Of a stretch of 64,000 nt of DNA, positions 17,048 through 24,997 are shown piece after piece. How positions within the stretch are numbered: the stretch's first letter is position 1; each line of letters begins with the position of its first letter. A program made the position numbers and the translations under genes. This DNA is from Larkinella insperata (GTDB taxonomy: Bacteria > Bacteroidota > Bacteroidia > Cytophagales > Spirosomataceae), in assembly GCF_026248825.1 (NCBI RefSeq), contig NZ_CP110973.1, forward strand, positions 2,065,001 to 2,129,000, read 5' to 3'. The notes below the pieces were generated by a model, which had not been told where the DNA came from, did no database searches, and saw only the letters and a program-made list of their open reading frames with translations.

Positions 17048-18628
17048 TTAAAAATGATAATTCAACCCAAAGCCGACCCCAACCGCTTGCGGGCGAATTT
17101 GCAGTTGGGCGTCCGGGTTAGTTCCGTTTTGCAGCGATTGCTGGTAAGAACCCGTTAAGGAACCCGACCAATGATGAGTAGGATGGTAGTTGATCCGTAA
17201 ACCCGCCGTTCCGGCCAATGCAGTAGGGCGATAGACCTGGTCCATCGGGTTAACTTCCAGTGCATCGTTAATTGTATTCTTCAGAAAAACGTTGGCCATC
17301 AGACCGCCCAGCAGGGAATAGCTGAATTTGTGTTCGGGCAGAATGTGATAGCCGATCTGAACCGGAACCTGGATATACTGAAAGTTGTTGGAAACGACCT
17401 GATTGGACGGAACAACCGTCAGGAAGGAGGCATTTCCATTCGATTTATCAACCAGCGTAGGTGCCAGATACGAATTATTGGGCGAGTCCATTGCCAGTTG
17501 TGGGAGCGCTGGATTGCTGCTCCGAATGGCGTTGACCAGCAGGTTTTCGGTCTGATTCGTGAGCGCATTGGTCACGACACCGTTGTTCTGGGTCTGCGAG
17601 CGCCCGTTTAGGTACTGAATACCCGCTTCCACCGACCAGTGTTTGCTCAACTTGACACCAGAGCTAGCCTGCCAGGCCATGGATACCTGCGCCTGATTCT
17701 GGAGCGAGGAGGTGTTGTACTGGCGGCTATTTTGTTGAACACCGTTCATGGCTACATAGGTCTGGCTGAAATTCGACTGCACACTGGCCATCGGATTGAA
17801 CGACATTGGGGTGGCCGTCAAAGCCGCCCAGTACTCTTTTCGGGAGCGTTCTTTTTCCGTTGGCTCAATCACAGTTTCCGGCGCCTGGTACCAGATGATG
17901 CGGCTAATTGGAGCCGGTTTCTTGGCAAGGGCTGACCGGCTGTTGATGTAAGACGCTTCGTAGGCCAGTTGCGTGTCGGCGGTCAGGTCGGCAGCTAGGG
18001 CCGTGTTTTGCAAGGTGGCTGGTGTCGCTTCGGAGGGTGTACCACCGTTGACCTGAGCCGCGCCAGTCGGACGGTTGGCCCGGCGCGATTGGTAGGCTAT
18101 CATTGCCTGCGGCTGAGTAGCCGGATTGTTTTCGGATCTTCTGGCTAAAACGGCTTTGTTTTTGCCAAGCTGATCAGGCGTGCCCGTCGCTTCTGACCGG
18201 TTGCGGGCGGTCGTCGCGGGTTGGTTGGCGGCCAGGGTTTCGTCGCGGTTCGGAGCCGTTTCTAATTTCGTATCCGAGTTGTCAGGTGTTACTTCCGGCT
18301 GGGCGGAAACGCGGTTCGGCCCGGCCGCTTGTTTACCCGCATTCGAGTTGGTAGCCGAATTGGTGGTTTGGCTTACCGTCGGAGAATTCAAACCGGCATT
18401 ATCGATGGACTGCGTTGCCCACCAACCTATCAATAGAGTAATAACGGCAGCAGCTACTCCGTATGCCCACGGTTTTGCGCGGGGCCAGAGCGGTATTACC
18501 GGCGTCGTGTCTTCCTCGTCCAACTGACGGACAATACCGTCCCAAAGCTCATCGGATGGGCTTTCGGCGGCATCTTCGAAGACCTTGCGCCATTCTGCAT
18601 TAAATTGTTCTTCGTTCGAGAGACTCAT
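17048..18628 (-). CDS. anti-sigma-like/outer-membrane barrel fusion protein
   Basis: A 526-residue protein with an unusual order of parts. Residues 1-50 are charged and cytoplasmic-looking (EEQFNAEWRKVFEDAAESPSDELWDGIV), residues about 54-70 form one transmembrane helix, about 75-230 are a low-complexity linker rich in N, T, Q, A and P, and about 290-526 read as an outer-membrane barrel with strand patterns such as YIQVPVQIGYHI, FSYSLLGGLMANVFL and a terminal GFGLNYHF. Its start overlaps the ECF sigma-factor stop by four bases, the usual place of an anti-sigma factor. I infer a membrane-tethered sigma regulator with an outer-membrane sensor. No zinc-binding anti-sigma motif is present. Confidence 0.75.
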   Translation of the reverse strand: MSLSNEEQFNAEWRKVFEDAAESPSDELWDGIVRQLDEEDTTPVIPLWPRAKPWAYGVAAAVITLLIGWWATQSIDNAGLNSPTVSQTTNSATNSNAGKQAAGPNRVSAQPEVTPDNSDTKLETAPNRDETLAANQPATTARNRSEATGTPDQLGKNKAVLARRSENNPATQPQAMIAYQSRRANRPTGAAQVNGGTPSEATPATLQNTALAADLTADTQLAYEASYINSRSALAKKPAPISRIIWYQAPETVIEPTEKERSRKEYWAALTATPMSFNPMASVQSNFSQTYVAMNGVQQNSRQYNTSSLQNQAQVSMAWQASSGVKLSKHWSVEAGIQYLNGRSQTQNNGVVTNALTNQTENLLVNAIRSSNPALPQLAMDSPNNSYLAPTLVDKSNGNASFLTVVPSNQVVSNNFQYIQVPVQIGYHILPEHKFSYSLLGGLMANVFLKNTINDALEVNPMDQVYRPTALAGTAGLRINYHPTHHWSGSLTGSYQQSLQNGTNPDAQLQIRPQAVGVGFGLNYHF

Positions 18629-19170
18629 TTCGGAATCGGACGTTCGTTCTGAATCTTTTGTTGCAGCAGCATGCGAGCACGCGAAAACTGCGATTTAGAG
18701 GTACCTTCTGAAATATCCAATAATTCGGCGATCTCGGGGTGCGTGTACCCTTCAATTGCGTACAGGTTAAATACGGCCTGACACCCCGGCGGGAGTTCCT
18801 GCACCATCTTTAAAAGCTGTTGATAGTGCAGACCCGATAAGCTGTCTTCCGTCTGCGGTAATACATTAGGAGCAACATCATCCAGTTCGGCTTGGTTTTG
18901 CCACGGCTTTTGTTTGCGGATGTGCTTAAGTGCTGTGTTAATCACAATGCGCTTCAGCCACGCTTCCAGCGGGCACTCAAACCGAAATGTATCCATATGC
19001 TGGAAGGCTTTCACGAAGGCATCCTGCAGCACATCCTCGGCGTCGTCACGGTTTTTGGTGTACCGTTGGCTAACGACAAAGAGCTTCCTGGCGAATAACT
19101 CGTACAGTTTTCGCTGAGCAGTTCGGTCCTTATGTCGACAGCCGTCAACTAACGCTCGTTCATCCAACAT
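18625..19170 (-). CDS. ECF RNA polymerase sigma factor
   Basis: A 181-residue sigma-70 family factor. Region 2 is seen in LFARKLFVVSQRYTKNRDDAEDVLQDAFVKAFQHMDTFRFECPLEAWLKRIVINTALKHIRKQK, with the DAEDVLQD helix that contacts polymerase. Region 4 is seen in LPPGCQAVFNLYAIEGYTHPEIAELLDISEGTSKSQFSRARMLLQQKI, with the -35-binding helix GTSKSQFSRAR. It lacks region 3, as expected for the ECF group. It is translationally coupled to the membrane-spanning partner that follows, which probably holds it inactive. Confidence 0.96.
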   Translation of the reverse strand: MLDERALVDGCRHKDRTAQRKLYELFARKLFVVSQRYTKNRDDAEDVLQDAFVKAFQHMDTFRFECPLEAWLKRIVINTALKHIRKQKPWQNQAELDDVAPNVLPQTEDSLSGLHYQQLLKMVQELPPGCQAVFNLYAIEGYTHPEIAELLDISEGTSKSQFSRARMLLQQKIQNERPIPK

Positions 19171-19277
19171 ATCAATTCATGGCTACTGACCCCAACGCCG
19201 GTCCAACGGTTGGAAAGGATTATAAAATAAATTTAAGCCTAACTCGCTGGCTACGAGAGAATATTACTTTTTGCCTG

Positions 19278-19285
19278 TACTTTTG
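19278..19285 (+). promoter_or_regulatory. -7 box upstream of the TIM-barrel gene
   Basis: TACTTTTG fits TAnnTTTG and lies 24 nt before the ATG at 19310. No clear TTG is found 17-23 nt upstream, so this is a partial promoter match. Confidence 0.45.
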
Positions 19286-19309
19286 AACAAAATCTATTCC
19301 TAAACTTTC

Positions 19310-20188
19310 ATGAATCGACGTACGGCGCTCCGGCAAACGCTGGGTTTTATTGGGGTAAGTCCCCACCTGTCAGCACCTCTTTCAAACTTTAAAATTAGTT
19401 TACAAAACCGAAAGGACCAACGTTTTCGCGTCGGGGCCTGTGACTGGTCAATCGGCCAGTCCAGCAAAATCGAAGCGTTCGACGTAGCCAAAACCATCGG
19501 CCTCGACGGTATTCAGGTGAACATGGGATCGGAAAAAAACGACATGCACCTGCGCCGGAAAGACCTGCAAAAAGCCTGGCGCGAAACGGCCCGAAAAACC
19601 GGTGTACAGATCGGCGGTCTGGCCCTGGGCGAGCTCAACAACATTCCGTACAAAGCCGACCCGCGGGCCGAACAATGGGTCCAGGACAGTGTCGATGTGG
19701 CCAGGGCGCTCGGCGCTAAAAACGTTTTGCTGGCTTTCTTTAACAAAGGCGATTTGAAGAACGATCCCCAGGGTCGGAAGGTGGTTATTGACCGGTTGAA
19801 AGCCGTCACCCCCAAAGCCGAAAAGGCAGGGGTGGTGCTGGCGATCGAATCGTGGCTGAGCGCCGAAGAGCATATGGCGATCATTGAAGCCGTGGGCTCA
19901 CCGGCTCTGAAAGTTTATTACGACGTCTGCAACTCCACCGTAATGGGATATAATATTTTAAAGGAAATTCGCTGGCTTGGAAAGCAAAATCAGATCTGCG
20001 AATTCCACTTTAAGGAAAACAGCTTCCTGCTGGGGCAGGGCAAGGTCAACTACCCCGAGGTTCGGAAAGCACTTGACGACATTCAATACCGGGGTTGGAT
20101 ACACATCGAAGGTGCTGTGCCAGAGGGTAAAAACATGTTGGAAAGTTACACTTATAATAATAAGTTTGTAAGAGAGATTTTGTCATAG
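19310..20188 (+). CDS. sugar phosphate isomerase/epimerase family TIM barrel
   Basis: A 292-residue AP-endonuclease-2/xylose-isomerase-like TIM barrel. The N-terminus begins MNRRTALRQTLGFIG, a twin-arginine-like export signal. The body has GACDWSIG, the strand GLDGIQVNMGS, the metal-site strands VVLAIESWLS and KVYYDVCNS, and FHFKENSFLLGQGKVNYPEV followed by YRGWIHIEGAV near the C-terminus. Members isomerise or epimerise sugars; the exact substrate is not readable. It precedes a large PVC-type cytochrome protein, a neighbourhood often seen for these families and suggestive of sugar oxidation in the periplasm. Confidence 0.88.
   Translation: MNRRTALRQTLGFIGVSPHLSAPLSNFKISLQNRKDQRFRVGACDWSIGQSSKIEAFDVAKTIGLDGIQVNMGSEKNDMHLRRKDLQKAWRETARKTGVQIGGLALGELNNIPYKADPRAEQWVQDSVDVARALGAKNVLLAFFNKGDLKNDPQGRKVVIDRLKAVTPKAEKAGVVLAIESWLSAEEHMAIIEAVGSPALKVYYDVCNSTVMGYNILKEIRWLGKQNQICEFHFKENSFLLGQGKVNYPEVRKALDDIQYRGWIHIEGAVPEGKNMLESYTYNNKFVREILS
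20150..20168 (+). repeat. 19-bp AT-rich direct repeat, copy 1
   Basis: The copy overlaps the last codons of the TIM-barrel gene and matches the 20228-20246 copy in 18 of 19 positions. It is near-palindromic and ends in taagtttg, which itself fits the -7 box TAnnTTTG. Confidence 0.6.
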
Positions 20189-20227
20189 GATGGGACGATC
20201 ACTGTTCCACGAAATTTTAGAATAAGT

Positions 20228-20246
20228 ACTTATTATAATAAGTTTG
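20228..20246 (+). repeat. 19-bp AT-rich direct repeat, copy 2, with -7 box
   Basis: The first 16 bases are a perfect palindrome (acttatta/taataagt), overlapped on the left by another palindrome aataagtacttatt (20221-20234). TAAGTTTG at 20239-20246 fits the -7 consensus and could start the transcript of the gene at 20300, so a regulator bound here would block the promoter. Confidence 0.5.
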
Positions 20247-20278
20247 ACTACTCTTAAATGTTGTTTTTCAGGTAATTA

Positions 20279-20290
20279 TTCCACGTGGAA
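20279..20290. promoter_or_regulatory. 12-bp palindrome at the start of the PVC-type gene
   Basis: ttccacgtggaa is perfectly palindromic and lies 9 nt before the ATG at 20300; a half copy gttccacga is at 20204-20212. It may be an operator. It also covers the GTG at 20285, which makes that alternative start less attractive. Confidence 0.35.
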
Positions 20291-20299
20291 CACCCGATA

Positions 20300-23233
20300 A
20301 TGAAAGCAGCTATTCCAAACTCGACCCAACTTTTAAGTACGTCCATCCTACTGGGAGCCTTGTCCTGGTGGAGTATTCAACCGCAAGAAACGCGCCAGTT
20401 CGAGCACAGCATGTCCGAGCCGTCAGAACCTTCCAGACGGGGTTCGATGATGGTCGCTGACTCCAGTAAACTGTACCTGCCCGACGACCTGGAGGCTACC
20501 GTCTGGGCCGAAGCTCCGATGTTCTACAACCCGACTAACATCGACGTAGATGCCCGCGGTCGGATCTGGGTGACGGAGGCTGTCAACTACCGAAACTTTA
20601 ACAACAAACCGGGAACCCGTCTCGACCATCCGAACGGCGAACGGGTCATGATTCTAGAAGATACTAACGGCGACGGCAAGGCTGATCGGGCGAAGGTGTA
20701 CGTGGAAGATAAAGATTTAGTTTCGCCCTTGGGAATTGCCGTAATCGGGAACAAAACCATTGTTTCGGCGGCCCCGCATCTGGTCATCTATACTGACGAA
20801 AACGGCGACGACAAACCCGACAAAAAAGAGGTATTTCTGACCGGCTTTGGAGGACTCGATCACGATCATTCGCTGCACGCACTGGTGACCGGACCCGACG
20901 GCAAGTGGTATTTCAACACGGGCAATGCCGGGCCCCATACGGTCACCGACAAGGCGGGGTGGACGCTTCGCTCCGGAAGCATTTACACCGGCGGGACGCC
21001 CTATAATAAACTCAACAAAGGCAACATGGTTAGTGACGACGGCCGGGTTTGGGTGGGCGGTCTGGCGCTCCGCATCAACCCGGACGGAACGGGGCTGAAA
21101 GTGTTGGGCCATAACTTCCGGAATAACTACGAAACTGCCATCGACTCCTACGGCAACCTCTGGCAAAACGACAACGACGACCAGGTGGTGGCCTGCCGGA
21201 CGAGTTGGCTCATGGAAGGTGGAAACATGGGCTACTTCAGTCAAGACGGGACCCGATTCTGGCAGGGCGACCAGCGGCCCGGTCAGACAATTCCAACGGC
21301 CCACTGGCATCAGGAAGACCCGGGCGTGATTCCGGCGGGCGACATCAGCGGAGCCGGATCGCCAACCGGTATGGTATTTTACGAAGGAGATCAGCTCGGC
21401 GAAAAATACCGGGGTTTGTTGCTGAGCGCCGAAGCGGGTCGCAACGTTATCTTTAGCTACAAACCCGAACCGCAGGGCGCCGGATACCGGATGCCCCGAA
21501 CTGATTTCATCAGCACCTTCGACAAAGTTGACGAAGACTACAAATGGAATGACATCAAAGAAGACGTTCGCAAATGGTTCCGCCCGAGTGATGTTACCGT
21601 CGGAACGGATGGTGCGTTATACATCGCCGACTGGTTTGACCCGGTGGTGGGCGGGCACCAGATGAAGGACCCCAAAGGCTACGGGCGTATTTACCGAATT
21701 ACTCCAAAGGGCAAAAGTCTGAAGGTTCCGGAAATTAACACCGCTACAACGAAAGGACAGATCTCGGCATTGACGAATCCCGCCATCAACATTCGGGTGT
21801 TGGGTTTCGATAAGCTTAGAGCGCAGGGTGACAAAGTGGTGAAACCCGTCGCCAAACTACTCGACGCACCGAACCCGTACCACCGCGCCCGGGCGGTCTG
21901 GTTGCTCGCCCAGCTCGGACCCAAAGGCCGGAAGAAGGCAGAAGAATTGTTGAAGTCGGATCAGGTCGATTTACGGGTCACGGCTTTCCGGGCCTTGAAG
22001 CAGGTCCAGCCGGATGTACTGGCGCTGGCCCGGCAAATGGTTGATGATCCATCGCCGGCGGTTCGGCGGGAAGTCGCCATCGCTTTACGGGATGTTCCAT
22101 TTGAGCAGTGCCGGGACTTGCTGGTAAAATTGGCAAATCACTACGACGGGGTTGATCGGTATTATCTGGAAGCCGTCGGGATGGCGGCAGACAAAAAAGA
22201 AGAGGAGCTGTATGCGGCCCTAAAGCCGTTGATTCCGGTCAGCCCCCTTCAATGGGATCAGAAAACCGCTAACCTGATCTGGCGCCTGCACCCGCTCAGT
22301 ACGGCCGACTTGATGAAGCAACGTGCTTTGGCTCCAACCTTGACTGCCGACGCCCGCAAACAGGCGCTGGTGGCCCTGGGTTTCATGAAAGACCCGACAG
22401 CCGCCCGGGCAATGGTACAACTGACCAAACTGGATGACAAAACAATCGCGCAACAAGCCGAGTATTGGGCTAACTTCCGCCGGTCGAACGACTGGGCCAC
22501 CTTGCTGAACTGGGACGAAGTAATGCCACCAAAATTATCGGAGATTGAGCAGAGGGCGTTGGCCCTCCGGCAGAAGTTGATGGAAGAATACACCCCGGCC
22601 GAAGAGAAGCTGAAGCTGGCGAAAGAAATGGCCATCAGCCCGGAAGGCGGAAAGCTATTGGTGGGTCTGGCCGCTGAAAAGAAGCTGCCCGAAAGTTTGA
22701 AACCGGCCATCAGTGAAATCATTTTCACCAACCCCGACCAAAGCGTGCGAACGATGGCGGGCGATTATTTCAAACGGCCCAACGGCGCCACGGCTTTGTC
22801 CCTGAAAACCATTGCATCCCTTGCGGGCAACGAAACGGCGGGGCTGGCGGTTTTTAAAACCACCTGCGCCACCTGCCATCGTCACGGTGAACAGGGGAAA
22901 GACATTGGCCCGGAACTAACGAAGATTCACCAGAAATTCGACCGGAACGGATTGCTCGACGCCATTCTGAATCCGAGCGCGGGTCTGGCATTCGGTTACG
23001 AACCTTGGCTGGTGACCACCAAAAACGGACAGACCTATTACGGCTTTCTGATCAGTGACGGCCAGCAGGCGCTGGTCATAAAAGATGCGGCTGGGCAGAA
23101 ACACACCGTCCCTACGGCCCAGGTTGCCTCCCGCAAACAATACAGCACGAGCCTGATGCCCGATCCAGCCTCGCTGGGGCTTTCGGAGCAGCAATTGGCG
23201 GATTTGGTAGCATATTTATTGAAGAAGCCTTAA
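20300..23233 (+). CDS. PVC-type heme-binding CxxCH dehydrogenase-like protein
   Basis: A large exported protein of 977 residues. After an N-terminal hydrophobic segment the first half is an NHL/sugar-dehydrogenase-like beta-propeller (FYNPTNIDVDARGRIWVTEAVNY, LHALVTGPDGKWYFNTGN, DVTVGTDGALYIADWFDP). Residues about 490-770 contain HEAT-like helical repeats. The C-terminal part is a c-type cytochrome with CATCH (Cys856, Cys859, His860) and the usual GQTYYGFLISDGQQALVIKDAAG segment of this family. ATG 20300 is chosen over GTG 20285. It probably oxidises sugars or similar compounds in the periplasm; the substrate is unknown. Confidence 0.9.
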   Translation: MKAAIPNSTQLLSTSILLGALSWWSIQPQETRQFEHSMSEPSEPSRRGSMMVADSSKLYLPDDLEATVWAEAPMFYNPTNIDVDARGRIWVTEAVNYRNFNNKPGTRLDHPNGERVMILEDTNGDGKADRAKVYVEDKDLVSPLGIAVIGNKTIVSAAPHLVIYTDENGDDKPDKKEVFLTGFGGLDHDHSLHALVTGPDGKWYFNTGNAGPHTVTDKAGWTLRSGSIYTGGTPYNKLNKGNMVSDDGRVWVGGLALRINPDGTGLKVLGHNFRNNYETAIDSYGNLWQNDNDDQVVACRTSWLMEGGNMGYFSQDGTRFWQGDQRPGQTIPTAHWHQEDPGVIPAGDISGAGSPTGMVFYEGDQLGEKYRGLLLSAEAGRNVIFSYKPEPQGAGYRMPRTDFISTFDKVDEDYKWNDIKEDVRKWFRPSDVTVGTDGALYIADWFDPVVGGHQMKDPKGYGRIYRITPKGKSLKVPEINTATTKGQISALTNPAINIRVLGFDKLRAQGDKVVKPVAKLLDAPNPYHRARAVWLLAQLGPKGRKKAEELLKSDQVDLRVTAFRALKQVQPDVLALARQMVDDPSPAVRREVAIALRDVPFEQCRDLLVKLANHYDGVDRYYLEAVGMAADKKEEELYAALKPLIPVSPLQWDQKTANLIWRLHPLSTADLMKQRALAPTLTADARKQALVALGFMKDPTAARAMVQLTKLDDKTIAQQAEYWANFRRSNDWATLLNWDEVMPPKLSEIEQRALALRQKLMEEYTPAEEKLKLAKEMAISPEGGKLLVGLAAEKKLPESLKPAISEIIFTNPDQSVRTMAGDYFKRPNGATALSLKTIASLAGNETAGLAVFKTTCATCHRHGEQGKDIGPELTKIHQKFDRNGLLDAILNPSAGLAFGYEPWLVTTKNGQTYYGFLISDGQQALVIKDAAGQKHTVPTAQVASRKQYSTSLMPDPASLGLSEQQLADLVAYLLKKP

Positions 23234-23245
23234 ACGGTCTCAGAG

Positions 23246-23318
23246 CGGGATTGCACCGACCAGCGGATTGATTGGAAATATGGCTTTTCCCGCTGTCCCT
23301 TAAGTCGGTGCAATCCCG
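23246..23318. repeat. 15-bp inverted repeat between converging genes
   Basis: cgggattgcaccgac (23246-23260) is perfectly complementary to gtcggtgcaatcccg (23304-23318). Inside it cagcgg (23261-23266) pairs with ccgctg (23290-23295), giving a two-part hairpin. It fills the gap between the PVC-type gene and mpl. It has no T-run, so it may block 3' exonucleases or act as a bidirectional terminator. Confidence 0.6.
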
Positions 23319-23325
23319 GTTGTCG

Positions 23326-24669
23326 TTATTCCCAATTCAGGTCTTTTCCCGAGCTCATGAGCAGGAAAACCGTTGGCTGACCATTTTGCTGACTTTTGAG
23401 GAAGCGTTGTAATTCGGCTGGGTCCGTAAACACGCGCAGATCGGGGCGGTCGAAGGCCGTGATGATATCGGCCGGGTCAATGGCCTCGAGTTTTTTGGCT
23501 TCGAGCGTATGCGGACTGTAGAAGACGGCGGCTACATCGGCTTTATCGAGTTTGTCACGGTATTGCGTCAGGAAATTTTTGTTGAGGCTGCTAAACGTGT
23601 GCAGTTCGACACAGGCAATCAAGCGGTGATTGGGGTACTGCGCTTTGACCGCTTCGGTTGTCGCTTCAACTTTTGAGGGAGCGTGGGCAAAATCCCGGAA
23701 AACCACCGTCGGGCCGTCATCAACCACCTTCTCCAGGCGTTTGTGTGCGCCTTTAAAGCTCTGAATGGCTTCGTAAAACATTTCCTCCGTGATGGCGAGG
23801 TGATCGCAGACGGCCAGCGCCCCGCTGATGTTTTTCATGTTGTGCTCCCCGAATATCAGAACCGGTACTGATCCCTGATTTTTGGTCACCAGAAACGTCT
23901 TCCCGTCTTCAATCCGGTACGGGTGTACATCATAAGGCTGGCGGGTCACATCCTCCCGCTCTTTCAGGGCAATTACATCTAGCATGTCGTCGGTATCATC
24001 GAAAACAATCGTACCGGATTTGAACATCCCGTCGGCCAACAGTTCGAACTGATCAACGTATTCTTCGTAACTGGGATAGAGATTGACGTGATCCCAGGCA
24101 ATGCCGCTGATGAGAACAATATGGGGTTGGTAATGTAAAAACTTCGGTCGCCGGTCGATGGCTGACGAACCGTATTCGTCGCCTTCAATAACAATAACGG
24201 GGGCATCCGGCGTTACCTTAACCATCATGTCAAAGCCTTCGATCTGGGCCCCGACCAGGTAATCAAAATTGCGGTTGTGGTATTTCAGAACGTGCAGGAT
24301 CATCGCCGTAATGGTGGTCTTGCCGTGACTGCCGGCAACGACGATGCGTTGTTTGTTCAGGCTTTGCTGGTACACAAATTCCGGGTAGGAGTAGATGGGC
24401 AGGTTTAATTCCCGCGCTTTCTGCAACTCGGGGTTGTCGGGCCGGGCGTGCATGCCCAGAATGACCGCATCCAGAGTGGGCTGAATGGCATCCGGGTTCC
24501 AGCCGGTTTGAGCGGGCAGTAAACCGTATTGTTGAAGGCGGGTCCGGGAGGGTTCGTGAATTTCATCGTCGGAGCCGGTGATGTGGTGTCCCTGTTGATG
24601 AAGTGCGATGGCCAGATTATGCATCACACTACCACCAATGGAAATAAAATGAATCGTCAATGGCTTCAT
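23326..24669 (-). CDS. mpl: Mpl-type UDP-N-acetylmuramate peptide ligase
   Basis: A Mur-ligase family protein of 447 residues. The N-terminal Rossmann part has HFISIGGSVMHNLAIALHQQGHHITGSDDEI, the ATP loop is VAGSHGKTTITAMIL, the middle domain has VIEGDEYGSSAIDRRPKFLHY and the C-terminal domain has DFAHAPSKVEATTEAVKAQYP. The GDEYGSSAID signature and length match Mpl (murein tripeptide recycling) better than MurC. In Bacteroidota the same family is often labelled peptidoglycan synthetase. It would reattach L-Ala-D-Glu-mesoDAP to UDP-MurNAc in the cytoplasm. Divergent from the decarboxylase gene. Confidence 0.9.
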   Translation of the reverse strand: MKPLTIHFISIGGSVMHNLAIALHQQGHHITGSDDEIHEPSRTRLQQYGLLPAQTGWNPDAIQPTLDAVILGMHARPDNPELQKARELNLPIYSYPEFVYQQSLNKQRIVVAGSHGKTTITAMILHVLKYHNRNFDYLVGAQIEGFDMMVKVTPDAPVIVIEGDEYGSSAIDRRPKFLHYQPHIVLISGIAWDHVNLYPSYEEYVDQFELLADGMFKSGTIVFDDTDDMLDVIALKEREDVTRQPYDVHPYRIEDGKTFLVTKNQGSVPVLIFGEHNMKNISGALAVCDHLAITEEMFYEAIQSFKGAHKRLEKVVDDGPTVVFRDFAHAPSKVEATTEAVKAQYPNHRLIACVELHTFSSLNKNFLTQYRDKLDKADVAAVFYSPHTLEAKKLEAIDPADIITAFDRPDLRVFTDPAELQRFLKSQQNGQPTVFLLMSSGKDLNWE

Positions 24670-24997
24670 TCTGTCAAATTTGTAGCGCTAAAAATACAAG
24701 TTCTTTTGATTTTAAACCGAAAATCGCTTCAGAGGTCCCGAAACCGTCCGGATTTTTCAAAAACACCCGCAGCGCATTCTAAAATTTAACTTTGCTAATC
24801 GAATCAAAACCCCAGTTTTTTCGTTTTCCTTAATGTGAATGAATTGCCAAGCAGCAGCTTGAAAATCAGGCGTCGGTTCAGGCTTACATTTTGTTTTTGT
24901 AAACACGTTCCTGCGTCATTGCAAAGCTGCCTTTTTTATGGCATTTTCGCAGACTTTTTTCGAAACCAAAACACGCTTCTATGCTTCTGCCGAAAGG
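24670..24997 (+). promoter_or_regulatory. 328-bp divergent region with promoter and long leader
   Basis: TAACTTTG at 24787-24794 fits the -7 box and would give the decarboxylase gene a leader of about 200 nt. In that leader an ATG at 24835 opens a 66-codon frame that overlaps the decarboxylase start and carries an Arg-rich stretch (IRRRFRL). No intrinsic terminator is clear. The left part (24670-24780) holds the mpl upstream region, where I see no certain promoter. Confidence 0.45.
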
